DNA from: Leptolyngbyaceae cyanobacterium RM1_1_2
GTDB lineage: Bacteria; Cyanobacteriota; Cyanobacteriia; Phormidesmidales; Phormidesmidaceae
Direction of reading: 5' to 3'
Assembly (NCBI GenBank): GCA_012032345.1
Contig: JAAUQI010000034.1
Location: 1 to 53,821, forward strand
DNA: 53,821 nt
Position numbers and translations under genes: made by a program. Positions 35,560 through 43,402 of this stretch are shown here, piece after piece (within the stretch, counting starts at the first letter, position 1; each line of letters starts with the position of its first letter). The notes below the pieces were generated by a model that saw nothing but the letters and a program-made list of their open reading frames with translations, searched no databases and was not told where the DNA came from.

Positions 35560-36681
35560 TCACCTACACTTAGAGTCCTGAACTAGTTCAAAATTACAAT
35601 CGCTTGCAATTTCAGTCGGTGGGTTCAATGACCGATCTGATTGTTGCATGAACCTTTCGTACTGGCCGATAATCACTCGCTGCAGCGCAATGATAGCGGG
35701 GTTGACTTCTACATAGTTACGTTGGGGATTGGCCAGATAGCTGCGCTGCTCACTTTCCATCATCTCAACATCCTGGTGGAGAAATTTGAGAAATATTTGG
35801 TGCAGCACTGCTTTCTCCAGCAGTTTGCTTAGCCTGCCGCGAAGTAGCCAGCCAGGCAGCGGTAGTTTCAAAAATAACATTGAAAAAGAGCGCGTCAGGG
35901 TTGACCCCATCGGTAGCCGCATCAGATACAGGGAGGAAACTCCCTCAAGGGAACTGTGATAGTGCGGATACTGATAGTGAATAGAAACTGTTCGAGTGGT
36001 GACGCCATTGCCAGCTTTACCAAGGCCCATAAGCTTAGTCAAGATACCCCGATAAGATACCTGATAGTCAGCATATACATCAGACTCTGTTTGCTTCAGG
36101 CTCAGCAAAACGGGGTCAAACCAGCCCTGCAGCTCTTTGTGTAAAAAACCGTGGAAGACATCCATCGTGTTTTCATTACAGATTGAGAAATGAGCCTGAA
36201 ACTCTCCCGGAATGCGTACCATAAACCATTCGTCGCTATTGTATTCCGGTATCGCAGGCAGCTGCTGGGAAGCCAAGCCAGGTTCGCCCGGAAACCCCCA
36301 AATAATGCCGTACTTTTCCTGAGTGGGATAGCTGCGGGCCTGAGCACAAGGTAGTTTTTGATCAGCCGGGAAGTAGGGAATGCTAACGCATTCGCCTGCC
36401 CCATTAAATTCCCAGCCATGGTAAGGGCAGGTGAGATTAGAGCCATGAACTTCGCCTTTGTGCAGTTCAACGCCTTTGTGAGGGCAGGCATCTTCTAGAG
36501 CATAGATTTGACCAGAGTGATCTCGATAAAGAGCAAGGGTCTGCTGCCAAACCGTAACAGGTATCACTTGGTTGGGCTGAAGCTGGTCAGCCCAGGCTAA
36601 GGGATACCAGTAGTTGGAATTAATGCCCGTTTCCCGGACACGTCTGTAGATGGACTGACCTTTAAGGACGGCTGATTGCAT
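35560..36681 (-). CDS. Rieske non-heme iron oxygenase, alpha-subunit type
   Basis: A 373-residue oxygenase. The N-terminal Rieske domain has CPHKGVELHKGE and CPYHGWEFNGAGEC (C-x-H...C-x2-H, about residues 66-90). The catalytic domain has the 2-His-1-carboxylate iron site in NENTMDVFHGFLHKEL (D-x2-H-x3-H). The size and layout fit the vanillate-demethylase/PaO/Tic55-like group. A dedicated reductase is not seen; cyanobacterial members use ferredoxin. The gene starts at 36681 and its stop is 12 bases before the alpha-oxoamine synthase, so the two are co-transcribed. By context it may hydroxylate or desaturate a sphingoid product (inference). A chlorophyll-type substrate is the alternative for this family. 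Confidence 0.85.
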   Translation of the reverse strand: MQSAVLKGQSIYRRVRETGINSNYWYPLAWADQLQPNQVIPVTVWQQTLALYRDHSGQIYALEDACPHKGVELHKGEVHGSNLTCPYHGWEFNGAGECVSIPYFPADQKLPCAQARSYPTQEKYGIIWGFPGEPGLASQQLPAIPEYNSDEWFMVRIPGEFQAHFSICNENTMDVFHGFLHKELQGWFDPVLLSLKQTESDVYADYQVSYRGILTKLMGLGKAGNGVTTRTVSIHYQYPHYHSSLEGVSSLYLMRLPMGSTLTRSFSMLFLKLPLPGWLLRGRLSKLLEKAVLHQIFLKFLHQDVEMMESEQRSYLANPQRNYVEVNPAIIALQRVIIGQYERFMQQSDRSLNPPTEIASDCNFELVQDSKCR

Positions 36682-36752
36682 AGATTAAGGACGGAGAGTA
36701 TAACGCAAAGATAAATCTTACGAAATAAAGCTTAATTCTTTCTGAGTAGCCC

Positions 36753-36922
36753 TTAGCATACCGTGAATTCCACAGGCTGTCTGCCCGTAAACAGCTTGCC
36801 CACTAAGGGGCCATATTTGGCTAAACAGAGAATAGCTGCGGCAAATTGAAAAAGGGCATTCGCTACTTTTTGAATAGACGCGATCGCCTCAGAAATTTCT
36901 CCTGAGACTTAAATTCCGTCAT
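36753..36922 (-). CDS. Possible 56-residue protein with one frameshift, upstream of the Rieske gene
   Basis: A minus-strand frame from ATG 36922 begins MTEFKSQEKF. After a TTT run (complement of 36893-36895), a second phase continues EAIASIQKVANALFQFAAA, ILCLAKYGPLVGKLFTG, RQPVEFTVC and a stop at 36753. The join needs one inserted base, the same fault seen elsewhere in this window, and gives exactly 57 codons. The segment is hydrophobic in the middle and could be one membrane helix. I recognise no family. It ends 71 bases before the Rieske gene on the same strand and might be the first gene of that unit. It may also be chance. Confidence 0.35.
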
Positions 36923-37080
36923 CTTTTCTACTGGTGTCTTTTTTCAGCTAGTCATCCCCGAAATTTTTTTGTTCTGTGGAACTACTGATCTGACGACAAC
37001 GACTAAAGCTTTATCGACCTCGGGCCACCGCCGCATTGATTAACTTAACAAATGTTAATCTTTAAGGCTATAGTGTTTTA

Positions 37081-38313
37081 ATGCCTTGCCGTCCATTAGA
37101 TTTGCTTTTTACATACATGCTGCCTGTTTGCAACCTTCCTCGGAAGCAGAGTCATCGCCTCATTACTTCGCGGCAGCAGCTCTGGATCATGCTGGTGTTG
37201 CTGCTGGCAGGCTGCTTGTCTAGTGCCACCGGCTCGATTGTGGCCCCGGTCTTTCCAGAAATCATTGAGCAGTTGCAAATTGATCCGGGGTGGGCAGGTT
37301 TGCTGGTTAGTGCCCACACGCTGACAACGGCGCTGGCGAGTCCGGCACTGGGAATACTGGCCAATCGCCTGGGTATTTTACCCATTTTGATGTCGTCGCT
37401 GGTAGCCTATGCCGTGTTTGGTGCGGCGGGAGCGATCGCGGCTAATTTTTGGACGATGCTGCTGTGTCGGGGCCTAGTAGGGGCCGCTAGCGGGGGGATT
37501 GCAGCGGGCAGCATTGGCCTGCTGAGCAATATGTATACAGGCGAAGCGCGATCGCGGGTGATGGGCTATGCAACTAGTGCCTTGGCCAGTGCCACTGTAA
37601 TTTTCCCAATTTTAGGCGGCTGGCTAGGGCTGTATCACTGGCGCTGGGCCTTCGGCCTGTATGGACTGGGCTTACCTGTGGCGATCGCGGCAGTGCTGCT
37701 GTTGCCCCGTCAGGCTCAGTCGTCTAGCAAAGCCGTTGACCTGAGCCAGGCCCAAGGCATTCGGCAGGTTCTGAAAGACCGCCGGATCTGGCTGATGTTC
37801 GCCTCACTGGCTGCTGTCTCAGCTATTTTTTATGTGGTCGTGGTCTATGCGCCGCTGTATCTCAAAGCCGCGATCGGCGCAAGTTCTTTGCTCAACGGGA
37901 TTGTTTTGGCTGCCCGAGCGATTGGGGCGGCTGTGCTGTCGGCAGTCGGGGCCAATCGTCTGGCTAAAGCTATTGGCCTATCTTCAACCATTGCTGTAGG
38001 CTTTTTGGGCATGGCCCTGTCTCTAGCGGCGATTCCTAACCTAGTCAGTCCGCCGCTCATTTTGCTCACGGCTTTGCTCTTTGGTCTGGGCTTTGGTCTG
38101 GTGATGCCTAACTTTTACAGCGGTCTGGCCCACCTGTCTCCAGACGGCCAGCGATCGGGGGTTCTGGCTTTGGGCACTGGGTTTGCGTCTCTAGGGCAGT
38201 TTGTCTCACCGCTGGTTTTCGGGCCGGTGTGGAAGAGCGCTGGCAGCGGCGTCTTCTATGCAGCAGCAGCTATAGCCGTTATCATAGGCATTCTAAGCTG
38301 GCAAAGACGATAA
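37081..38313 (+). CDS. MFS transporter, drug/sugar efflux type
   Basis: A 410-residue major facilitator protein with about 12 hydrophobic helices. The N-terminal half has LSSATGSIVAPVFPEIIEQL, typical of MFS drug/H+ antiporters (TM1 and the first loop), and GILANRLGILPILMSSLVAY (the cytoplasmic loop motif with basic residues). The second half holds GLGFGLVMPNFYSG and ALGTGFASLGQFVSPLVFGP, also common in the efflux branch. The substrate is unknown. ATG at 37081 follows an AT-rich promoter-like region; ATG at 37117 is possible. A small gene follows 22 bases downstream. Confidence 0.85.
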   Translation: MPCRPLDLLFTYMLPVCNLPRKQSHRLITSRQQLWIMLVLLLAGCLSSATGSIVAPVFPEIIEQLQIDPGWAGLLVSAHTLTTALASPALGILANRLGILPILMSSLVAYAVFGAAGAIAANFWTMLLCRGLVGAASGGIAAGSIGLLSNMYTGEARSRVMGYATSALASATVIFPILGGWLGLYHWRWAFGLYGLGLPVAIAAVLLLPRQAQSSSKAVDLSQAQGIRQVLKDRRIWLMFASLAAVSAIFYVVVVYAPLYLKAAIGASSLLNGIVLAARAIGAAVLSAVGANRLAKAIGLSSTIAVGFLGMALSLAAIPNLVSPPLILLTALLFGLGFGLVMPNFYSGLAHLSPDGQRSGVLALGTGFASLGQFVSPLVFGPVWKSAGSGVFYAAAAIAVIIGILSWQRR

Positions 38314-38335
38314 CGGCCTGTGCTTTTGTTTAGTC

Positions 38336-38842
38336 ATGTTTCAGAGCGCCTCCTTAATCTGGCTACTTCAGCGCTGGGCCGTGCCTGGGCTAATGATGGC
38401 TATTGCTGTGCGGCAGATTGTACTGGCTCAGACTGTGGGGCTGAGCGCCTGGCACGGCGGCGGCTTTGGTATGTTTGCCTCTGTCGATCGTGATGAGCGC
38501 CGCTTGATCAAAGTGGAGGCTATGACCTGTGACGGGCGGCAAATTCAGGTTGATGTGCAGTCATCTAGTAGCTTGCTGAGTCAGGCGGAGCGCACCCGCG
38601 TGATGACTGTTCCTAGGGAAGATTTGCTGCACTCAGTTGGCCAAAAAGTGCTGACGGCACCGTTGACGCCTAGCGATCGCCCCTCGGTCTATCTGGCTGA
38701 GACGAGTGAATCGGCTGCGATCGCTTCAGCCCCGGTCTGTTTGCAAACGGTTACCGTACAGGTTTGGCGACCTCATTACCGCCGCCGCCTAAACCAAATC
38801 TGGTATGCCCCAGTTTCGTCGGCGATAGAGGTACAGCTGTGA
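38336..38842 (+). CDS. Hypothetical exported protein
   Basis: A 168-residue protein I do not recognise. The first 30 residues hold a hydrophobic stretch (WAVPGLMMAIAVRQIVLAQ) that could be a signal peptide. A GLSAWHGGGFGMFASVDRDE segment follows, then charged and beta-like sequence. The C-terminus is basic (WRPHYRRRLNQIWYAP). The next gene most likely starts at GTG 38839, overlapping this stop as GTGA, so the two are translationally coupled and probably act together. Confidence 0.6.
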   Translation: MFQSASLIWLLQRWAVPGLMMAIAVRQIVLAQTVGLSAWHGGGFGMFASVDRDERRLIKVEAMTCDGRQIQVDVQSSSSLLSQAERTRVMTVPREDLLHSVGQKVLTAPLTPSDRPSVYLAETSESAAIASAPVCLQTVTVQVWRPHYRRRLNQIWYAPVSSAIEVQL

Positions 38843-39735
38843 TTCGAGCTTTGGGAAGCAGGTGGTTGCAAGCAGTGGCTCACTGGCTCAATCAGCCTCG
38901 TCATTTACTAATTTTGTGGCTGACGGCGGTGCTTGTCACGCTTCAGGGCCTTGACGAGCTATATCTAGATCAGCTACCCGAGAAGCTACTGGCAGCACTG
39001 ATGCTGTCTGTACCCCAGATGCTCACGAGTCCCATAGCCTGGTGTGGACTAGCGGGGCTAATGGTGGGGAGTGATATTTTCTTTTGGTGGCGGCTGGTCA
39101 ACCACGAGTATCTCATCACCTATTGGGTGCTGGTTTGTGCGATCGCGGCCTTTAATCAGTTTTCTCTAAAAATCCTGGCCTGGAATGCCCGACTGCTGAT
39201 TGGGCTATGTTTTTTATTTGCCACAGTCTGGAAATTTATTGGCGGCGAGTATTTAGACGGCTCGTTTTTGCAGCTCACCTTTTTGGCTGATCCACGCTTA
39301 GCAATGGGGGCTACCTGGTTGGGAGGCATTGCTGAGACAGCCCTGCAGGACAATTACAGTCGGCTGTTAGAGATGCAGACCACAGCTGCGCTAGGGCCAA
39401 CTCCGCTCAACAGCAGTCCGCTACTGTCAGCAATGAGCGTGGTGCTGTCGTACTGGACAATTCTGATCGAAGGGATAACAGCGATCGCCTTCTTATCACC
39501 CTGGCCGTCAGGATTATTCAGACATAGAGATGTCTGCCTGCTGCTTTTTGTGATCACGACCTACTCAGTCATTCCGGTCTTTAGCTTTGCCGCGATTTTA
39601 CTGCTTATGGGGCTGGCTCAGTGTCCTACCCGAGAGACCTTTAAATCAGCCCTTTATCTCAACCTGTTTGTGCTAATGCCGCTCTGGCTGCCGCTACCGC
39701 AGGCAGTATTTTACTTACTGCGGCAGCTAACCTAA
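38839..39735 (+). CDS. Polytopic membrane protein, HTTM/DoxX-like
   Basis: A protein of about 298 residues with seven or eight hydrophobic segments. I chose GTG at 38839 because it overlaps the stop of the upstream gene (GTGA); longer starts would overlap that gene by about 80 bases. The phrase LLIGLCFLFATVWKFIGGEY followed by DGSFLQLTF resembles HTTM (vitamin-K-carboxylase-like) or DoxX-like membrane domains, where a K/R in the helix is followed by a D-G loop. No carboxylase or redox motif is clear. It ends just before the convergent gcvT gene. Confidence 0.6.
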   Translation: MIRALGSRWLQAVAHWLNQPRHLLILWLTAVLVTLQGLDELYLDQLPEKLLAALMLSVPQMLTSPIAWCGLAGLMVGSDIFFWWRLVNHEYLITYWVLVCAIAAFNQFSLKILAWNARLLIGLCFLFATVWKFIGGEYLDGSFLQLTFLADPRLAMGATWLGGIAETALQDNYSRLLEMQTTAALGPTPLNSSPLLSAMSVVLSYWTILIEGITAIAFLSPWPSGLFRHRDVCLLLFVITTYSVIPVFSFAAILLLMGLAQCPTRETFKSALYLNLFVLMPLWLPLPQAVFYLLRQLT

Positions 39736-39764
39736 AGCGCCTAATCAGATTACCAGCCAGATCT

Positions 39765-40862
39765 TTATTTAGCTCGACGGTAAAAAGGCCGCTTAACGAC
39801 TTTAGCTCCATAGGCTTTGCCGCGAATTTCCACAGAGAGGGGCTGGCCTACTTTGCTGAGGGCTGTGGGCACGTAAGCCAGCGCAATTGGATAACCTAGG
39901 GTGGGCGACAGCGTACCGCTGGTGACCTGACCAACGGGTGTGCCTTCGTGCAGCACCGGGTAGCCGTGTCGAGCAATATTGCGGCCCTCTAGCTGCAGAC
40001 CGACTAAGCGGCGTGATAGGCTCAGAGCCTGCTGCTCTAAAGCGGCTCGACCGATAAAATCCCCCTTGCGATCGAGATGCACCAGCCATTTCAAGCCAGC
40101 TTCAAGCGGCGTTGTGGCGTCATCAATATCTTGGCCGTAGAGGGCCATAGCCGCCTCTAGCCGCAGCGTATCTCTAGCCCCCAAACCACAAGGAACAACG
40201 CCAAATTCCAGCAGCGATCGCCATAGGGCTACCCCCGTTTCTGGAGCGACCATGACTTCAAAGCCATCTTCTCCCGTATAGCCTGTGCGCGCTAGAAAAG
40301 CAGGCTGGCCTAAAACGGTGCCCTCTAGATGGCAGTAGCGGCCAATCGCAGAGAGGTCTTCTGCCACCAGCTTTTGCAACTCGGCGATCGCGGCTGGCCC
40401 CTGCAGTGCAATCAGTGCCTGGTCTAAAGAATCATCTAGCAGCTTTGCCTGAGTGGAGTCAAGCTGCTCTAGCAGCCAGACTTTATCTTTCACGGTGGTG
40501 GCAGCATTGACAATCGTGACAGCGCGCTGATCGCCTTCAGAGTCCAGTCCCTGGTAGTAAATAATCAGGTCGTCAATGATGCCGCCGCTGGGGTTGAGCA
40601 AAACTGTGTACTGTGCTTTTCCGGCTTCTAGCTGACTTAAATCAGAGGGCACCAGCCGCTGGAGCTGCTCTAGCACATTCGGCCCCTGCAGCCTGAATTT
40701 GCCCATGTGGGAAATATCAAACATGCCAGCTGCCTGCCGGACAGCGGCATGTTCTGGTTTAATGCCGCTATACTGCACGGGCATCTCCCAGCCGGAGAAA
40801 TCAGTAAAGCGCGCTTTACGCTCTAGGGCCAAGGCATACAGCGGCGTCCGCGATAAGGTCAT
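39765..40862 (-). CDS. gcvT: Aminomethyltransferase (glycine cleavage T protein)
   Basis: GcvT takes the aminomethyl group from the H protein to tetrahydrofolate, releasing ammonia, in the glycine cleavage system that handles photorespiratory glycine. The 365-residue protein shows the family motifs: FSGWEMPVQYSGIKPEHAAV, GMFDISHMGKFRLQGP, the folate-binding YTGEDGFEVM, the catalytic Asp region CGLGARDTLRLEAAMALYGQ, and TSGTLSPTLGYPIALAYV. Length is normal. gcvH and gcvP are not in this window, which is usual in cyanobacteria. Confidence 0.92.
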   Translation of the reverse strand: MTLSRTPLYALALERKARFTDFSGWEMPVQYSGIKPEHAAVRQAAGMFDISHMGKFRLQGPNVLEQLQRLVPSDLSQLEAGKAQYTVLLNPSGGIIDDLIIYYQGLDSEGDQRAVTIVNAATTVKDKVWLLEQLDSTQAKLLDDSLDQALIALQGPAAIAELQKLVAEDLSAIGRYCHLEGTVLGQPAFLARTGYTGEDGFEVMVAPETGVALWRSLLEFGVVPCGLGARDTLRLEAAMALYGQDIDDATTPLEAGLKWLVHLDRKGDFIGRAALEQQALSLSRRLVGLQLEGRNIARHGYPVLHEGTPVGQVTSGTLSPTLGYPIALAYVPTALSKVGQPLSVEIRGKAYGAKVVKRPFYRRAK

Positions 40863-41053
40863 AGAGATTAAGAGTAACGGCTATTCATATTGTGTCTCCT
40901 GCCAGGAATTTTTCAAAAGCGCAGCTACTCACACTCCATGGCAGTCTTAAATCATTCCTAAATCATTTGTAGAGAGAGAACTGTGAGACTTTCCCCTACG
41001 AGAAAATCTCACAATCCCAATGGGAGCGCTACCTGTCGATCGCTGCTGTCGCG

Positions 41054-42130
41054 CTAGGAGGGGGCGACTAGGGTCAGAGCGGCGATCGCCTGCTGGATCT
41101 GACTGAGCTTTTGCTGGAGCTGGCCCTGGGTGATTAGCTTTTCAGCCAGGGTAAACCCAGCTTCTAGGCTGGAGCAAACGCCGCAGCGCCAGAGGTAAAA
41201 GCCACCATTCCAAATTGCAGACTGAGATACTTCCTGGGATACTTCACCAGGCTTGCCCTCAATCACGCCCTGAATCGCAGCGATCGCCTCGGCCTCGTCT
41301 AGCAGCGGCGGATCTTCGCTGCTAAAGCCATAGTCACGAGCGTTAATCAGCAGGCGATCGAAGCTGCCGTCTGACTGTCCCAAGCCCAAAATAGCGGTAC
41401 GGCTGCGGGCCAGATCGCAGCTGCCTTCCAACCCCTTCACCGTAGTAAAAAAGGGGGCGTTTCGCAGGGCCAGAGTTGTCCGGGTGCGCTCCTCGGTGGG
41501 CGGATGGACAAAGCCGCTAACCAGGTGAGCTTGTCCTCCGTAGGGAGACCACATAATTTCAACCGTGGCAAAAGGAGGGCGCTTGCCAATCTGGTCGCGG
41601 TAGGGCACCATTGCCTGCGCCTGTACAAAATGATGCGGCAGGTAGACAAAGCCGAGTCCGGTGGTGGCCAACACCTGCTGTATTTGGCTCAACGTCAGCC
41701 GCTGCCAGTTAAGGCCAAGGTTCTGCCAGATTTCGATTAAGGGCAGTCCGTATTTAGTCGGCATGCGATCGCCGCCGTGCATAATCACAGGAGCATCAGC
41801 AGCGGCCAAGATCAAGGCAGCTAGAGGGCTGATCGGCAGCGTCCGCGATCGCCCGTCGTAGGGAGCGCTAAAAACCGTCACCGGGTGGGGGGACTCGATC
41901 GCCGCCAGCTTTGGGCCTAGCTGCTCATAGGCATCTAGCATCCCTGCTAGTTCGTCGGGCGTCGGGCGCTTAATTCGGTGAGCAATCATGAAGGCTCCTA
42001 GCTGAGCAGGAGTGGCTTCTTGCTGCAGCATCATGAAGGTTGCCGTCGCTGCTTCAGCGCGGGTCAGGTCTTTTGAAGTGTGACTACCGCTGCCTACTTT
42101 TTGCAGCAGCGATCGAAAGGCATGGCTCAT
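41054..42130 (-). CDS. cnaT: Anthranilate phosphoribosyltransferase-like regulator CnaT
   Basis: A 358-residue TrpD-like glycosyltransferase-family protein. It has the fold's early helix pattern (LTRAEAATATFMMLQQEATP) and IMHGGDRMPTKYGLPLIEIW where true TrpD has its PRPP glycine loop; the loop GDGGTGxD is not conserved, so it is not the tryptophan enzyme. In Anabaena the paralogue CnaT is needed for expression of the nir operon. It starts 30 bases after the ntcB stop, so it is co-transcribed with ntcB and lies beside the nirA cluster, as in other cyanobacteria. The mechanism is unknown. The identification rests on fold plus location. Confidence 0.8.
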   Translation of the reverse strand: MSHAFRSLLQKVGSGSHTSKDLTRAEAATATFMMLQQEATPAQLGAFMIAHRIKRPTPDELAGMLDAYEQLGPKLAAIESPHPVTVFSAPYDGRSRTLPISPLAALILAAADAPVIMHGGDRMPTKYGLPLIEIWQNLGLNWQRLTLSQIQQVLATTGLGFVYLPHHFVQAQAMVPYRDQIGKRPPFATVEIMWSPYGGQAHLVSGFVHPPTEERTRTTLALRNAPFFTTVKGLEGSCDLARSRTAILGLGQSDGSFDRLLINARDYGFSSEDPPLLDEAEAIAAIQGVIEGKPGEVSQEVSQSAIWNGGFYLWRCGVCSSLEAGFTLAEKLITQGQLQQKLSQIQQAIAALTLVAPS

Positions 42131-42160
42131 CGCTTAAAACGTATAGGAAGAGAAAATCGG

Positions 42161-43069
42161 TTAGGCTACTGCCAGGTTCAGGATTTTGCCCTGCTCTACC
42201 AGCTCACAAAAGTGCTGAATCGGCGGAATTTTGAGACGATCCTGAGTGGTGACCAAAATAACCTGGCGCATTAGGCAGGGGGCCTCAGTCGGGCGGACAG
42301 CCAAAGTGGCATCTTGATAACTCTCGGCTAGAGCAGACTGAGGCAGCAGGGCAATGAGATCTCCCTGCCGCACCACCCCGCGAAACGCGTCTAGGGTGTT
42401 GAGTTCTAGGGCTGACTTTAGCTCGGCTCCATACTGCTGAAACTGATTTTGCACCAGGCGCTGCATGCCATATCCGTCCTTAAAAGTGACCTGATGGTAA
42501 TGCACAACTTCCGACCAGGGCACTTGAGTATATCGACTGAGGGGATGCTGGGCCGCCATCAGCACTTCTATAGGTTCCTCATAGAGAGCTTTTACCGCCA
42601 TCTCGGCGCTGGTTGTCAGCAGGGGATTGTTCATCACAATGGCAACGTCTACTAGGCCGTCGCGCAGCACCTTCAAAGAGCGATCGCTGCCCAAGGCGGT
42701 AATGCGTAGCTGCACCTCGGGATAGCGCTTGGCAAACTGGCCCAAAATACCGGGTAAAAAATGAGAACACACAGAGTGAATCGCGGCCACACACAGCTCA
42801 GGCTGCTTGCCCAGCATTAAGTCTGACAGCTCTTGCGTTGCCTGATTCCATTCCTGACAAATGCGACGGGCACGGGGCAGCAGGGTGTCTCCGGCCACAG
42901 TTGGTTTGACCTGAGCGGTGCGGTGGAGCAGCAGCACACCTAGCTCTGCTTCCAAAGCCTGAATTTGGCGGCTAACCGTTGACTGGGTTACACCACAGCG
43001 ACGAGCAGCGGCCTGAAAGCTACCCGTTTCCGCAATGGCAAGATAAGCCTGCAGTTGCTCTAAGCGCAT
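42161..43069 (-). CDS. ntcB: LysR-family activator of nitrate assimilation, NtcB
   Basis: A 302-residue LysR regulator. The helix-turn-helix is AETGSFQAAARRCGVTQSTV followed by SRQIQALEAELGVLLLHRTA; the effector domain follows from about residue 90. NtcB is the nitrite-responsive activator of nirA and the nitrate genes in cyanobacteria. Its location, upstream of cnaT and close to nirA, is characteristic and makes this specific call rather than a generic LysR one. A spacer of 333 bases separates it from the HEAT-repeat gene transcribed in the same direction. Confidence 0.88.
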   Translation of the reverse strand: MRLEQLQAYLAIAETGSFQAAARRCGVTQSTVSRQIQALEAELGVLLLHRTAQVKPTVAGDTLLPRARRICQEWNQATQELSDLMLGKQPELCVAAIHSVCSHFLPGILGQFAKRYPEVQLRITALGSDRSLKVLRDGLVDVAIVMNNPLLTTSAEMAVKALYEEPIEVLMAAQHPLSRYTQVPWSEVVHYHQVTFKDGYGMQRLVQNQFQQYGAELKSALELNTLDAFRGVVRQGDLIALLPQSALAESYQDATLAVRPTEAPCLMRQVILVTTQDRLKIPPIQHFCELVEQGKILNLAVA

Positions 43070-43402
43070 AGGGGTAAAGAAGCGGAGGCGATCGCCATTG
43101 TTAGAAAATTCATCGACCTGAGTCTGGGCCTAAAATTAGCTTCATCAGCTACTGCATTCGCATGACTGAATACGGTAGCTGTGAATCTGCTATTAAATTC
43201 CCAAGTAAATCCACAAACAAACCCACGGAGACATGAAGCCACGCTTCGCAGATATTGAGGCCAACCTTATCGGATTTCAGAGCGTCGGTTCGTAAGATTT
43301 GATACAGGTTGCCAATCGCCTCTAGCTACATCAGCAGATGCAGTTGCAGAGATCAGTCAGGCTCAATCTTTGGTTTCGGGTTGACTTTTTGACCTGCTTT
43401 AC
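43070..43402. other. Intergenic region upstream of ntcB
   Basis: About 330 bases between ntcB and the end of the HEAT-repeat gene. It contains the ntcB promoter, but I find no GTA-N8-TAC NtcA box in it. A tiny plus-strand frame at 43233-43295 (20 residues, MKPRFADIEANLIGFQSVGS) has GGAG at a good distance and could be a leader peptide; I give it low weight. Otherwise I see nothing. Confidence 0.4.

Noticed and set aside
40982-41013. Inverted repeat TGTGAGA...TCTCACA after cnaT
   Set aside because: Stem of 7 bases without a T-run; not enough to call a terminator.
43233-43295. 20-residue frame with GGAG upstream, ahead of ntcB
   Set aside because: Too short to support without conservation data; kept only as a remark in the intergenic entry.
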